Shown here: positions 25,121 through 33,945 of the stretch, in pieces
How positions within the stretch are numbered: position 1 is the stretch's first letter
How the letters are laid out: the number at the start of each line of letters is the position of its first letter
Assembly (NCBI RefSeq): GCF_001904745.1
Contig: NZ_MRCD01000063.1
Coordinates: 1-54,318, forward strand
DNA from: Calothrix sp. HK-06
GTDB taxonomy: Bacteria > Cyanobacteriota > Cyanobacteriia > Cyanobacteriales > Nostocaceae
DNA: 54,318 nucleotides
Direction: 5' to 3'
Position numbers and translations under genes: made by a program
The notes under the pieces: model-generated
What the model was told of the DNA's origin: nothing
Databases searched by the model: none
Seen by the model: only the letters and a program-made list of their open reading frames with translations

Positions 25121-27219
25121 GTCAAGTTTTAGGGAAATCGGTTAGTCGTAAAGATGGTATAGCAAAAGTTACTGGTGCCGCGACTTACTCAGCAGAATAT
25201 CAACTGCCTAATTTAGTTCACGGATATGTTGTTACATCAACTATTGCCAGTGGAGAAATTTGTCATATTGATACGAGTGAGGCTCAAAAAACACCTGGAG
25301 TTCTTACGGTATTTACGCATTTAAATGCACCAAAGATATTTAAGCCTCAATCAAAGATTTACGAAGCTCGTTTACCTTTGTCTGATAATCAAGTTCATTA
25401 CGCAGGGCAAATAATTGGGGTTGTTATTGCTGATACTTTCGAGCGTGCGCGCGATGCTGCATTTCGTGTCAAAGTTGATTATAATCCCCAGACGCTTGTT
25501 ATTGAATCTAGCAAAGCCAACTTCAAAGAGGCGCCACGGCATTTTGGCGAGGAAATGAAGTTTTCGTTCGGTGATGTTGATAAGGGTATGGCTGCTTCCG
25601 AAGTAAAAGTTGCCCAAACTTATGAATCTTCTACTGAACTTCATTCTGCAATGGAACCTCATGCCATTATTGTAGACTGGCATGAAAGTGATGGGGTAAC
25701 AATATACGAGCATACACAATGGGTTGCAGCTTCACAGCGCACCTACGCAGGATTACTAGGTGTACCAGTTGAAAAAGTGCGAATAATTAGTCCGTACATA
25801 GGTGGTGGTTTTGGTTCTAAAGCCTTTCCTTGGTCACATGCTGTTCTTTGTGCAGCAGCAGCAAAAGAAATAAAACAACCGCTAAAAATAGTTTTAAGTC
25901 GGCGCCAGATGACAGCTTTAGCTGGACATCGTTCAGAAACAGAACAAATAATTCGTTTAGGCGCCACTGCGGATGGTACGATTACAGCGATTGACCATGA
26001 AGTAAAATCAGTGACATCGCCTGTAGATGTATTTATAGAGGCTTGTACGAGCATTACTCCTGTAATGTATAAAACTGATAACCTACGGTTAATGCAGGAA
26101 CTGGGGGTAATGAACGTTGGAGTGCCAACATTTATGCGGGCGCCAGGTGAGAATCCGGGAATGTGGGCGTTAGAATCAGCGATGGATGAACTCGCATGGA
26201 ATTTAAAGATTGACCCTATAGAGTTGCGACTTAAAAACGAAACTAAAATTCATCAGCGTAAAAACCTTCCTTTCAGTGCCAAACATTTTGCGGACTGTTT
26301 GAAAGTTGGTTCTGAGAAGTTTGGTTGGAAAGACCGAGCGAAAGAACCGCGTGCTAGAAGTCGTGATGGAAAGTTAATTGGCTGGGGAATGGCAGCGGCA
26401 ACATACCCAGGTTTACGTAGTGGAGCTTCAGTCAAAGTTCGTTTATTAAAAGATGGTACAGCCCATGTTTTAACTGCTGGAAATGATATGGGAACAGGTG
26501 CTTATACAGCAGCAGCAATGGTTGCCGCCGAAACCCTACAAATACCAGTAGAAAAAATTCGTGTTGAACTTGGTGACTCACGACTTCCGGATGGAGGTAT
26601 GGCAGGTGGTTCGATGATGAGCGCATCAATAGTGCCTGCTATAATGGCAGCATGTCAAGAAGTTCTAAAACTTGCTGAAGTTAAAACAACCCAAGAAGCA
26701 TTTGCACTACTCGAAAAATCTGGTGGCGCCGCATTTGAGGCTACAGCATCATCAGCACCAGGAGAAGAAAGTAAGAAATTCGCCTTTCAATCATGGGGCG
26801 CCCATTTTTGTGAAGTTGAGATTGATGAGAGTATTGGTAGGTTGCGTGTAACTCGTTGGTTATCAGTAATGGATATAGGACAAGTCATCAACGCTAAAAC
26901 CGCAGCGAGTCAAGTACGTGGCGGTGTGATAATGGGTATTAGCCAAGCCTTGATGGAAGAATGTCAGTTTGACCCCAATATAGGTTATCCCGTTGTATAT
27001 GATTTAGCAACATATCACTACGCAGCACACGCGGATATTCCCCGTATAGACGTAATATTTGTTGGTACACCTGATACTAACTTTAACCCTGCTGGAGTTA
27101 GAGGAGTAGGAGAAATTGGTATTACAGGAGTTTCCGCAGCAGTCGCTAACGCTGTGTATCATGCCACAGGTAAACGACTGCGAAGTTTACCATTAACACC
27201 AGATAAATTACTGGTGTAG
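25117..27219 (+). CDS. paoC: Aldehyde oxidoreductase, molybdenum-binding subunit (PaoC-like)
   Basis: The catalytic subunit, 700 residues, binding the molybdopterin (cytosine dinucleotide in the E. coli enzyme) cofactor. Visible features are the cofactor-binding G-G-G-F-G-S-K near 230, the segment F-M-R-A-P-G near 340, Q- and G-rich stretches near 455-510, and the active-site G-V-G-E with the base Glu at 666. Substrate is probably an aromatic or aliphatic aldehyde by homology. The maturation chaperone (PaoD/XdhC-like) and MCD-forming MocA genes found with E. coli paoABC are not in this window. The gene ends 11 bp before a MITE-like element. Confidence 0.92.
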   Translation: MSQVLGKSVSRKDGIAKVTGAATYSAEYQLPNLVHGYVVTSTIASGEICHIDTSEAQKTPGVLTVFTHLNAPKIFKPQSKIYEARLPLSDNQVHYAGQIIGVVIADTFERARDAAFRVKVDYNPQTLVIESSKANFKEAPRHFGEEMKFSFGDVDKGMAASEVKVAQTYESSTELHSAMEPHAIIVDWHESDGVTIYEHTQWVAASQRTYAGLLGVPVEKVRIISPYIGGGFGSKAFPWSHAVLCAAAAKEIKQPLKIVLSRRQMTALAGHRSETEQIIRLGATADGTITAIDHEVKSVTSPVDVFIEACTSITPVMYKTDNLRLMQELGVMNVGVPTFMRAPGENPGMWALESAMDELAWNLKIDPIELRLKNETKIHQRKNLPFSAKHFADCLKVGSEKFGWKDRAKEPRARSRDGKLIGWGMAAATYPGLRSGASVKVRLLKDGTAHVLTAGNDMGTGAYTAAAMVAAETLQIPVEKIRVELGDSRLPDGGMAGGSMMSASIVPAIMAACQEVLKLAEVKTTQEAFALLEKSGGAAFEATASSAPGEESKKFAFQSWGAHFCEVEIDESIGRLRVTRWLSVMDIGQVINAKTAASQVRGGVIMGISQALMEECQFDPNIGYPVVYDLATYHYAAHADIPRIDVIFVGTPDTNFNPAGVRGVGEIGITGVSAAVANAVYHATGKRLRSLPLTPDKLLV

Positions 27220-27230
27220 AAATATGAATT

Positions 27231-27418
27231 AAATCCCCCCAACCCCCCTTAATAAGGGGGGCTAAGAATAGCTTATTATTCTCTTATTAAATATGGCTAA
27301 GAATAGCTTATTATTCTCTTATTAAATATGGCTAAGAATAGCTTTTTATTTCCCTTCTGAAAAAGGGCTAAGAATAGCTTTTTATTCCCCCCTTATTAAG
27401 GGGGGTTAGGGGGGATTT
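27231..27418. mobile_element. MITE-like element with 31-bp terminal inverted repeats
   Basis: The left end (27231-27261) and right end (27387-27418) are inverted copies built of C6-AA-C6-TTAATAA-G6, differing by a single inserted A. Between them are four tandem units of about 35 bp, each starting GGCTAAGAATAGCTT (27260, 27295, 27330, 27366). The first two are identical over 35 bp. No transposase is encoded. The element is 11 bp after the paoC-like stop and 60 bp before the protease gene. I see no clear target-site duplication. Confidence 0.7.
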
Positions 27419-27477
27419 ATTTTATACACTTAGCTTAATTAAGTATTATAGTAGTAAATACTCAAAGGTAGGATATT

Positions 27478-27933
27478 ATGAGAAAGCTATCGATACCATA
27501 TTTTCCAGACAGACAAATGGGTCAAGTAATAATAACATTAAACGTAACCAACCGAATTGATAAAGTATTGCAAATGCGAGGATTTATTACGCAAGAAGTT
27601 CGTTTCGTTCAATTAACAGATGTTTTAGTCGATACAGGTGCTACACTACTGTGTTTACCTTCATCTGTTATTACTCAATTAGGTTTAGTTCAAGGAGGAG
27701 AAGCAAACGTAGAAACAAGTGCTGGAGTACAAAAAGGGCGAATATTTAGAGATGTTGATTTGTATATTGAAGGGCGCCAAGGTACTGTCGATTGTTTAGA
27801 ACTGACAGAAGTATCATATGCTTTATTAGGTGTTATACCAATGCAAATTTTAGGACTTGAGCCAGATTTAAAAAACCATAAATTGCGATTATTACCTATG
27901 AATTCTGAGCAAAGTTATCTTACAGTTTTATAA
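27478..27933 (+). CDS. Retropepsin-like aspartic protease family protein
   Basis: A 151-residue single-domain protein with the aspartic-protease signature V-L-V-D-T-G-A-T near residues 57-64 (catalytic Asp in D-T-G) and the later hydrophobic L-L-G-V-I-P-M-Q-I-L-G segment that takes the place of the conserved I-L/I-G motif of retroviral-type proteases. Such proteins must dimerise to be active. The first 45 residues lack a signal peptide. Similar short clan AA proteins are common in cyanobacteria, some beside toxin-antitoxin genes; none is seen here. Natural substrate unknown. Confidence 0.82.
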   Translation: MRKLSIPYFPDRQMGQVIITLNVTNRIDKVLQMRGFITQEVRFVQLTDVLVDTGATLLCLPSSVITQLGLVQGGEANVETSAGVQKGRIFRDVDLYIEGRQGTVDCLELTEVSYALLGVIPMQILGLEPDLKNHKLRLLPMNSEQSYLTVL

Positions 27934-27951
27934 ACGACCTTCAACACCAGA

Positions 27952-28758
27952 TTAGTGGCGTAACCAATTATACCAATCATTTAACCCCTCACCTGTTTGT
28001 GCAGAAATTTGAAAAACCTGAATTTGGGGATTTACTTGACGCGCGTATTCAATACATTTTTGTATATCAAACTGCACATAAGGTAGCAAATCAAGCTTAG
28101 TGATAATCATTACCTGACTAGCACGAAACATATGAGGGTATTTGATGGGTTTATCTTCTCCTTCTGTTACAGAGAGAATTACAACTTTTGCATTCTCACC
28201 CAAATCAAATAATGCAGGGCAAACAAGATTACCGACATTTTCAATCATGACAACAGAATTTAGAGGTGGGTTAAGCTGTTGTAAACCCTTATCAATCATT
28301 CCCGCATCTAAGTGACAACCTGTTCCGGTATTAATTTGTACAACCTTGCAACCAGTTTCTTGGATTTTTTGAGCATCATTAATTGTTTCTTGGTCGCCTT
28401 CAATAACGCTGATTTCTAATTTTTGCTTTAAATCTTTGATAGTGCGGGTAAGTAGAGTTGTTTTCCCGGCGCCTGGTGAACTCATCAAATTTAAAGCTAA
28501 AATATTTCGTCCCTTGAACCAACCACGATTTTGAGCCGCAAGTAAATTATTCTTAGATAAAATATCAGCTTCTAACGATATTGTTGTACTGTGAACTTGG
28601 GCATGAATATGAGCAGGTTCAGGATGATGGGTATGAGTAACAACACTACCATCTGGTAAAACATGTGTATGATGATGGTGATGATTCTCATCATGAAGCG
28701 AATCAACCATAGTCACTTTTACATGCACATCATCCGAACAGCCACAAGTTACACACAT
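27952..28758 (-). CDS. hypB: Hydrogenase nickel incorporation GTPase HypB
   Basis: HypB is the GTPase that delivers nickel to the [NiFe]-hydrogenase large subunit together with HypA. The 268-residue protein has the N-terminal high-affinity nickel motif C-x2-C-G-C (residues 2-7), a His-rich nickel-storage segment at about 22-55, the P-loop S-S-P-G-A-G-K-T-T near 93-101, D/E-rich switch regions (I-E-G-D-Q-E-T) and the G4 motif T-K-L-D-L. It follows hypA by 5 nt. No hydrogenase structural genes are in the window. Confidence 0.96.
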   Translation of the reverse strand: MCVTCGCSDDVHVKVTMVDSLHDENHHHHHTHVLPDGSVVTHTHHPEPAHIHAQVHSTTISLEADILSKNNLLAAQNRGWFKGRNILALNLMSSPGAGKTTLLTRTIKDLKQKLEISVIEGDQETINDAQKIQETGCKVVQINTGTGCHLDAGMIDKGLQQLNPPLNSVVMIENVGNLVCPALFDLGENAKVVILSVTEGEDKPIKYPHMFRASQVMIITKLDLLPYVQFDIQKCIEYARQVNPQIQVFQISAQTGEGLNDWYNWLRH

Positions 28759-28763
28759 AAATC

Positions 28764-29090
28764 TTATATCTCAATTTCTTTTATTTTTAATTCTTCACCA
28801 GCTAGTAAATCTAACTCCGTACAACCACACGTACATCGACCAAAAGGTTTTTCAAGTAAAATTTGTGTACCGCAGTTGCGACAACTCGCTAAACCAGGTA
28901 TCTCTCTAATTTGCAACATGGCGCCTTCTAAAACAGTTCCCTGCGAGCAAATATCAAAACAAAATTTAATTGCATCTGGTAAAATTGCAGATAATTTACC
29001 AACTTCTAATAAAACACGCTGCACTTTCTTACCTTCAGCATGTTCAGAAACAATCGCTACAATATTTTGAGTAATACTTAGTTCATGCAT
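28764..29090 (-). CDS. hypA: Hydrogenase maturation factor HypA
   Basis: HypA is the nickel metallochaperone that works with HypB. The 108-residue protein starts with M-H-E-L-S-I, whose His2 and Glu3 bind nickel, and has a zinc ribbon with C-R-N-C-G near residue 72 and C-T-C-G-C near 88. It is the first gene of a hypAB pair transcribed leftward. The leader just upstream (29098-29128) is a GTTGGGT/ACCCAAC hairpin repeat. Confidence 0.95.
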   Translation of the reverse strand: MHELSITQNIVAIVSEHAEGKKVQRVLLEVGKLSAILPDAIKFCFDICSQGTVLEGAMLQIREIPGLASCRNCGTQILLEKPFGRCTCGCTELDLLAGEELKIKEIEI

Positions 29091-29704
29091 AACTAATGTA
29101 GGTTGGGTGGAACGTAGTGAAACCCAACACTTTCATTATTGCGTATTATTATGCGAGATTATAATATTCCAATTAAAAAATCTCGGATTGTCATATTGAA
29201 CGAAGTAAAGCATCTTGTATCTAGCATACCGTAAACAATCAAGATTCTAGACCAGGGCTAATGCTCCTTTGGTACGTTGTATAATTCGTTGTACTATATC
29301 TTGAACAACGATATATTAAAGTGAAGCTTTAAGGGCGAACTTGTCACTTTAGATAATATCAATGGCAGTTAATAATCAAAAAATAAGCATGAACGTAATA
29401 GAATTGTATTATATTTATACAAAAAACTAAATATTAATCACTAGTTTTTTGATAGATTACGTATTTATCGCAAAAAAAGCGCTGTTTCATAGGAATAATC
29501 TATTTACTTAGTGCAATTTTTATATAGGTTTATACTTTGAACTCTTTCTATAAGAGATTTCGGCGCCGCGCACATAAATATCTTACCCAAAGTTCAGCTA
29601 TGACTCCTCGTACTATAAAAGTATATATTCCAAAGCAATACTATTTAACTAGCTAACTCTAACAATAAGATACGGTAAATTAACTTTAAGGAGAATAAAT
29701 TGAA
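29091..29704. other. Intergenic region upstream of hypA
   Basis: About 610 bp with no convincing gene. It begins with the hairpin repeat GTTGGGT...ACCCAAC (29102-29128), a family common in cyanobacteria. A degenerate stretch near 29190-29260 resembles another dispersed repeat. The remainder is AT-rich. The neighbouring truncated ATPase suggests that part of this DNA may be decayed coding sequence. Confidence 0.4.
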
Positions 29705-30202
29705 TCAACTTAACCAATCTCGATGTGAAGCGTTTAAATGCACGTGAATCATCCGGTTGAGTAAAGCTGAAGACATTGGTTTAACAATGGCATTATCAGA
29801 CACACGATTTCCGGCGCCAATTACAATAGAACCAGCGGGAAGATGATACTCACCAATTCGACGTTCGTGAATCAAACTATAAAATGCTTTCTGTACTTCG
29901 TGAGAACAAGCATTTAATTCATCTAAAAACAAACAGTACGGTTCTGAGCGGGCAATTATCTTTGGAGGACAAAAGCGACTTGTTCTATCTATGATTTGCG
30001 GCACACCGATTAAATCTTCCGGCACCAGTTGACTACCAAGTAATGAAACACATGGTATTCCTACTTCACTGGCAAACTCTTCTACTAAAGATGATTTAGC
30101 AATTCCTGGTGCCACCAAATAAACACTGGTCGTACTACTGCCACATTCAGTAAAAATTCGGATAGTTGTTTTTGGGTAAGTGCAATTGCTGGATTCATTC
30201 AA
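29705..30202 (-). pseudogene. Truncated MoxR-like AAA ATPase remnant
   Basis: A 165-residue frame matching the front half of MoxR/CbbQ-type AAA+ ATPases. The Walker A loop is damaged: V-A-P-G-I-A-K-S-S in place of G-x-x-G-x-G-K-S, with Ala before the Lys. Walker B is intact (L-F-L-D-E-L-N-A), followed by the E-R-R-I-G-E-Y segment and a sensor 1-like G-A-G-N-R. The frame stops right after H-R-D-W-L, where homologues continue for another 150 or more residues. No continuation in other frames is obvious downstream. I infer a decaying gene. It splits the hypA-hypE region. Its usual partner, a VWA-domain protein, is absent. Confidence 0.65.
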
Positions 30203-30399
30203 GAATAATTTGTATAAATTTATATATTTAACAAGCCTATTTTATTTACAACCGCTTGCAAGAGTATTATTCCGGATAATCGTAATTACAAAAATAATAT
30301 AATCTTAATTAAAGTTATTAAACTTGGTTAGCGAAACTTTTAACTTGCGCTTAATAGCTTAAGAAAGCTATACTGTAAGAATCCTAGCAAAATTTATAC

Positions 30400-30585
30400 A
30401 TGACAACTTACAAATGCACGCGCAATAAACCTTATATTGATGACGTTGCACGCAAAACTGAAACCAGCGCTCGGCAGGGACACTACATTGAAGCTAATTC
30501 AATACAAGAAGCAATAGCACAAATGGAAAAAAAATTTCCAAATGAGAAAAATATAGGATTTACGGCTGAAGAGTGGGAAGACTAG
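30400..30585 (+). CDS. Small hypothetical protein
   Basis: A 61-residue soluble protein: Lys/Arg-rich N-terminal half, then an amphipathic helix (S-I-Q-E-A-I-A-Q-M-E-K-K-F) and an acidic end. The composition looks like a real small protein, and the frame ends 4 nt into the convergent hypE stop, a tail-to-tail overlap. No family recognised and no strong ribosome binding site. It may relate to short proteins that carry a degenerate surface-contact domain. Function unknown. Confidence 0.5.
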   Translation: MTTYKCTRNKPYIDDVARKTETSARQGHYIEANSIQEAIAQMEKKFPNEKNIGFTAEEWED

Positions 30586-31652
30586 CAAATTCTAGGCAAT
30601 TGGTCACCTACTAACATATCAACAATCCGTTCGGTGCCGAAACCAGTCTTTAATAAAACAATTCCTGCAGGTGAGTCAATTACTTCTCCAACTATACGCG
30701 AGTTTAGACCTGCAGGATGTGATTTCATTGCTGATAAGACGGACGAAGCATCTTCGTGTTTGACTATTACTACTAATTTTCCTTCGTTAGCTAAATACAA
30801 AGGGTCGAAACCCAGTATTTCACACACACCTTTAACTTCTTCTTTGACTGGTATTGCCGCTTCATCCAAACGTATACCCACATTGGCACTTAAAGCAAAT
30901 TCATTTAACACCGTAGCTAAACCACCACGTGTGACATCTCGCATTGCATGAATATTCGGACACGCTTCAATTATAGTAGCGACCAAATCATTCAAAGGCT
31001 GGCAGTCACTCTCTATATTACTATCCAATGCTAGCTCACCGCGTGCAATTAATATAGCTGTACCATGATTACCCAATTCTCCGTTAATTAAGACTAAATC
31101 ACCAGGTTGGATATTTTGGGTAGATATATTTACTTTGTTAGATATTACCCCAATACCAGTTGTATTAATAAATATTTTATCTGCGGCGCCCTTCGGCACG
31201 ACTTTAGTATCACCTGTGACTATTTGTACACCTGCTTTAATTGCAGCATTTTGCATACTTTTAACAATATGCTTTAGTGTTTCTACTGAGAAACCTTCTT
31301 CTAAAATAACGCTACAAGTTAAATATAATGGTTTGGCGCCACTTACAGCTAAATCATTAACTGTGCCATTTACAGCTAACTCACCAATATCACTACCAGG
31401 AAAAAACAACGGGTCTACAACATAGGAATCAGTAGTAAAGGCAAGTTTATCGCCGTGTTGCATCAAAGCCGCTATATTAAAAGTTGCTTGGTCTTCAAGT
31501 GGCGCCAAAAATGAGTTATTAAATGTATTAATAAAAATATCATTGATTAAATCGCGCATCGCTTTACCACCACTGCCATGCGCGAGGGTTATATTTTTAT
31601 CTTGTACAGTCGCGCGTTTATTAAGTTTAATACCGTAATCAGGGTTTTTCAT
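30582..31652 (-). CDS. hypE: Hydrogenase expression/formation protein HypE
   Basis: HypE dehydrates the thiocarboxamide on its C-terminal Cys to a thiocyanate, making the CN ligands of the [NiFe] hydrogenase iron. The 356-residue protein belongs to the AIR-synthase (PurM) superfamily, has the early H-G-S-G-G-K-A-M-R-D-L motif and T-D-S-Y-V-V near 73-78, and ends in the required P-R-I-C with Cys as last residue. Its partners hypF, hypC and hypD are not in the window, and hypA/hypB lie 1.5 kb further left beyond a decayed ATPase. Confidence 0.96.
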   Translation of the reverse strand: MKNPDYGIKLNKRATVQDKNITLAHGSGGKAMRDLINDIFINTFNNSFLAPLEDQATFNIAALMQHGDKLAFTTDSYVVDPLFFPGSDIGELAVNGTVNDLAVSGAKPLYLTCSVILEEGFSVETLKHIVKSMQNAAIKAGVQIVTGDTKVVPKGAADKIFINTTGIGVISNKVNISTQNIQPGDLVLINGELGNHGTAILIARGELALDSNIESDCQPLNDLVATIIEACPNIHAMRDVTRGGLATVLNEFALSANVGIRLDEAAIPVKEEVKGVCEILGFDPLYLANEGKLVVIVKHEDASSVLSAMKSHPAGLNSRIVGEVIDSPAGIVLLKTGFGTERIVDMLVGDQLPRIC

Positions 31653-31667
31653 AAATTAGCGGGACAA

Positions 31668-32993
31668 TTAACTAAAAATTGCAAACTGTGCTTTGCCTTG
31701 CTGTTTGGCACGGTACATCGCAATATCCGCATCATTAAGCAAATTAAGAGGTTCTTCATGATTTTTTGAACTTAAGGCAATTCCAATACTAGCGGTAGCA
31801 ATAAGCTCGTGTCCTTTAAGGTGTAATGGTTTCTTAAGAGATTCTTGAATGCGTCTTGCTACACTTGTTGCCAAGTGTACGTTCTTGACATCTTCCAATA
31901 ACACAGCAAATTCATCACCTCCAAACCGAGCAACCGTGTCACCACTTCGTACACACGAGTTTAACCGAGAAGCGACATGAACTAGTAAATCATCCCCCAT
32001 CGAATGTCCGTAACGGTCATTAATTCCTTTAAAACCGTCTAAATCTAAAAACATGACGGCAAAATGATAATTATTCCTTCTTTTTGCACGCTCGAAAGCT
32101 TGCCTTAAGCGGTCTAAGAATAAAACTCGATTTGGTAATGATGTTAATGCATCGTAAAAAGCGTTGCGTACTAAATGTGCTTCCTTTTCTTTACGCTGCG
32201 ATATATCTTGAAATACTATAACGGCGCCTGTAATATTACCATCTCGGTCGCGAATTGGAGCAACATTGTCCCCAATGGGAATCAAATCGCCATTTTTATT
32301 GATTAACATGCAGTTTTCTGGCAAATTTAAAACTTGACCTTGTTTAATTGCTTGCCTTACCAAATAGTCGATTTCTTCTCCTGTGTCATTATCTACTAAG
32401 TTCAATACTTGTGTAATGTGCTTTCCAATAACTTCTTCTTCTTTCCAACCAGTTAGAGTTTCTGCAATTCGGTTCATTACTTGCACGTCTCCACTGATAC
32501 CAGTAATAACTACGGCGCTACCCATACTGTTAATAACTGACAGCATCTGCTGCTGTTCTACTTCAAATTTCGTTTCAATATGATGCTTATAAAGTGCCAT
32601 TTCTACAGCGTTATGTAAATCTTTTTCTGTAAACGGTTTAAATATATGACTAAACGGTTCGCTCCGGCGATGATATAAATTCGGTTGTACCGTATACTCC
32701 ATTAAATATAATACTGGTATGTGAAAGTTTTTCCGGATAATATTACCTGTTGCAATCGCATCAATATCACCAGCCAAGCAGATGTCCATTAATACTAAAT
32801 TAGGCTGCGTTTCTGCTACCTTTTGAATAGCTGCTTTCCCTGAATTAATTACATCTGAAACCGCATAGCCTAATTTCTGCAAACTATTCCTAATGTCTAT
32901 CGCGAGAACTATAGAGTCCTCTAAAACTAGGATTTTTGGGCAGTCCATGCTAAAGTTACCTGCTTCAATCGGTTCAGATACGATTAACGACAT
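31668..32993 (-). CDS. Receiver-PAS-GGDEF diguanylate cyclase
   Basis: A 441-residue signalling protein. Residues about 20-135 form a response-regulator receiver (L-E-D-S acidic pocket, phospho-acceptor Asp in L-M-D-I-C, Lys in F-K-P-F-T). Residues about 150-270 form a PAS domain ending in the typical V-F-Q-D-I-S-Q-R-K-E. Residues about 280-440 form a GGDEF domain with the intact active site G-G-D-E-F, so it can make cyclic di-GMP. There is no EAL domain, and no R-x-x-D inhibitory site directly before GGDEF. No kinase neighbour. A Met at residue 16 is an alternative start. Confidence 0.92.
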   Translation of the reverse strand: MSLIVSEPIEAGNFSMDCPKILVLEDSIVLAIDIRNSLQKLGYAVSDVINSGKAAIQKVAETQPNLVLMDICLAGDIDAIATGNIIRKNFHIPVLYLMEYTVQPNLYHRRSEPFSHIFKPFTEKDLHNAVEMALYKHHIETKFEVEQQQMLSVINSMGSAVVITGISGDVQVMNRIAETLTGWKEEEVIGKHITQVLNLVDNDTGEEIDYLVRQAIKQGQVLNLPENCMLINKNGDLIPIGDNVAPIRDRDGNITGAVIVFQDISQRKEKEAHLVRNAFYDALTSLPNRVLFLDRLRQAFERAKRRNNYHFAVMFLDLDGFKGINDRYGHSMGDDLLVHVASRLNSCVRSGDTVARFGGDEFAVLLEDVKNVHLATSVARRIQESLKKPLHLKGHELIATASIGIALSSKNHEEPLNLLNDADIAMYRAKQQGKAQFAIFS

Positions 32994-33467
32994 GAACCAT
33001 CACGGGCGAGAAAATTATTCTATCATAATCAATCTCCATACTGCTTGCATCTGCCGTTAGTACAAAGTTAAGCAGAATATTATATTAAGCAATCTGGGTT
33101 CAATTAACCGTTAATTTCGGCACTTACCTCTAATTTATCTGTGCAATCATTATCAAGTTTCCAAGCTATATTCAGCATATACTTGTATAAAAAATATCAT
33201 AGCTGCTTTATTATTTATTACCTCATAAATACAATAATACTCGGTTTTTACTTAGCTAAATAAAAATATTATATTAACATATAATTTAGTTATGTGTTGA
33301 TTTGATATACTGCTCCCGCTAAAAGAAAATCATTCATACACTAACAAAATATTAACCAAACACTTACAAGTAAAGTGGTATTGTAAATACAGTTTTGATG
33401 TATAAAAAAACCGGGTTTAATGTTAACCCGGTTTGCTGAACAACTTTTTTTGTTTGGTAATAAAACT
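32994..33467. other. AT-rich intergenic region
   Basis: About 475 bp between two leftward genes with no open frame. It holds the folB terminator (33408-33434) at its right end and otherwise the probable promoter of the GGDEF gene. Nothing else seen. Confidence 0.5.
33408..33434 (-). terminator. Rho-independent terminator of folB
   Basis: AAACCGGGTT/AACCCGGTTT, a perfect 10-bp stem with a 7-nt loop, followed on the minus strand by a run of seven T. It lies 34 bp after the folB stop. The CCGGG core is similar to the palindromes at 13093 and 46924. Confidence 0.75.
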
Positions 33468-33836
33468 TTAAACTCTAGTTCGAGTCACTTCGAGACTGAT
33501 TTTGCCTCCAAAATCAGGAATAGGCGCCGCTGGTTTACTGAGAATCACTTGTACTTGGGTGACATAATTACACTCGGCTAAAATCGACTCTGCAATTGTT
33601 ATTATTAGCTTTTCAATCAATGCGAACTTAGATGTTTGTATTAAATGCTTCACTATGCTGATTACGCTACGGTAATCTAAAGTATCTTCAATGGCATCAG
33701 TTTTTCCTGCTTTCGAGATATCTAGCCACAACTTAACATCTACTTCAAACCATTGTCCTAGCACTTGCTCTTCTGGTAGGTACCCAGTGTAACCATAAGC
33801 ACGAATACCTGTAACATGAATGTTGTCCATATTCAT
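33468..33836 (-). CDS. folB: Dihydroneopterin aldolase
   Basis: FolB converts 7,8-dihydroneopterin to 6-hydroxymethyl-dihydropterin in folate synthesis. The 122-residue protein has the family start D-x-I-x-V-T-G-I-R-A-Y-G-Y-T-G, with the catalytic region, the D-T-L-D-Y-R-S-V segment near 50, the substrate Glu in A-L-I-E-K-L near 72-77, and the late K-P-A-A-P-I motif with its catalytic-pocket Lys. The first ATG at 33836 and a second at 33830 are both possible. It is divergent from menD. Confidence 0.95.
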   Translation of the reverse strand: MNMDNIHVTGIRAYGYTGYLPEEQVLGQWFEVDVKLWLDISKAGKTDAIEDTLDYRSVISIVKHLIQTSKFALIEKLIITIAESILAECNYVTQVQVILSKPAAPIPDFGGKISLEVTRTRV

Positions 33837-33945
33837 ATATTATGTCAAAACGTTAAATTGCCTGGTTGGATTGTAATAGGTATTGGGTAATGGTAATCAA
33901 GTACTAGATACTAGATAGAGCAATATTAATTTCACCACTGTTATA

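Noticed and set aside
25743-26054. 103-codon minus-strand frame inside the paoC-like gene
   Set aside because: Pure antisense shadow of conserved molybdenum-subunit coding sequence. The same applies to 25372-25719 and the other antisense frames in this operon.
27260-27400. CRISPR-like array (four about 35-bp units with partly variable second halves)
   Set aside because: Units abut without 30-40 bp unique spacers, two units are completely identical, the block is enclosed by terminal inverted repeats and no cas genes are near. It is an element with tandem repeats.
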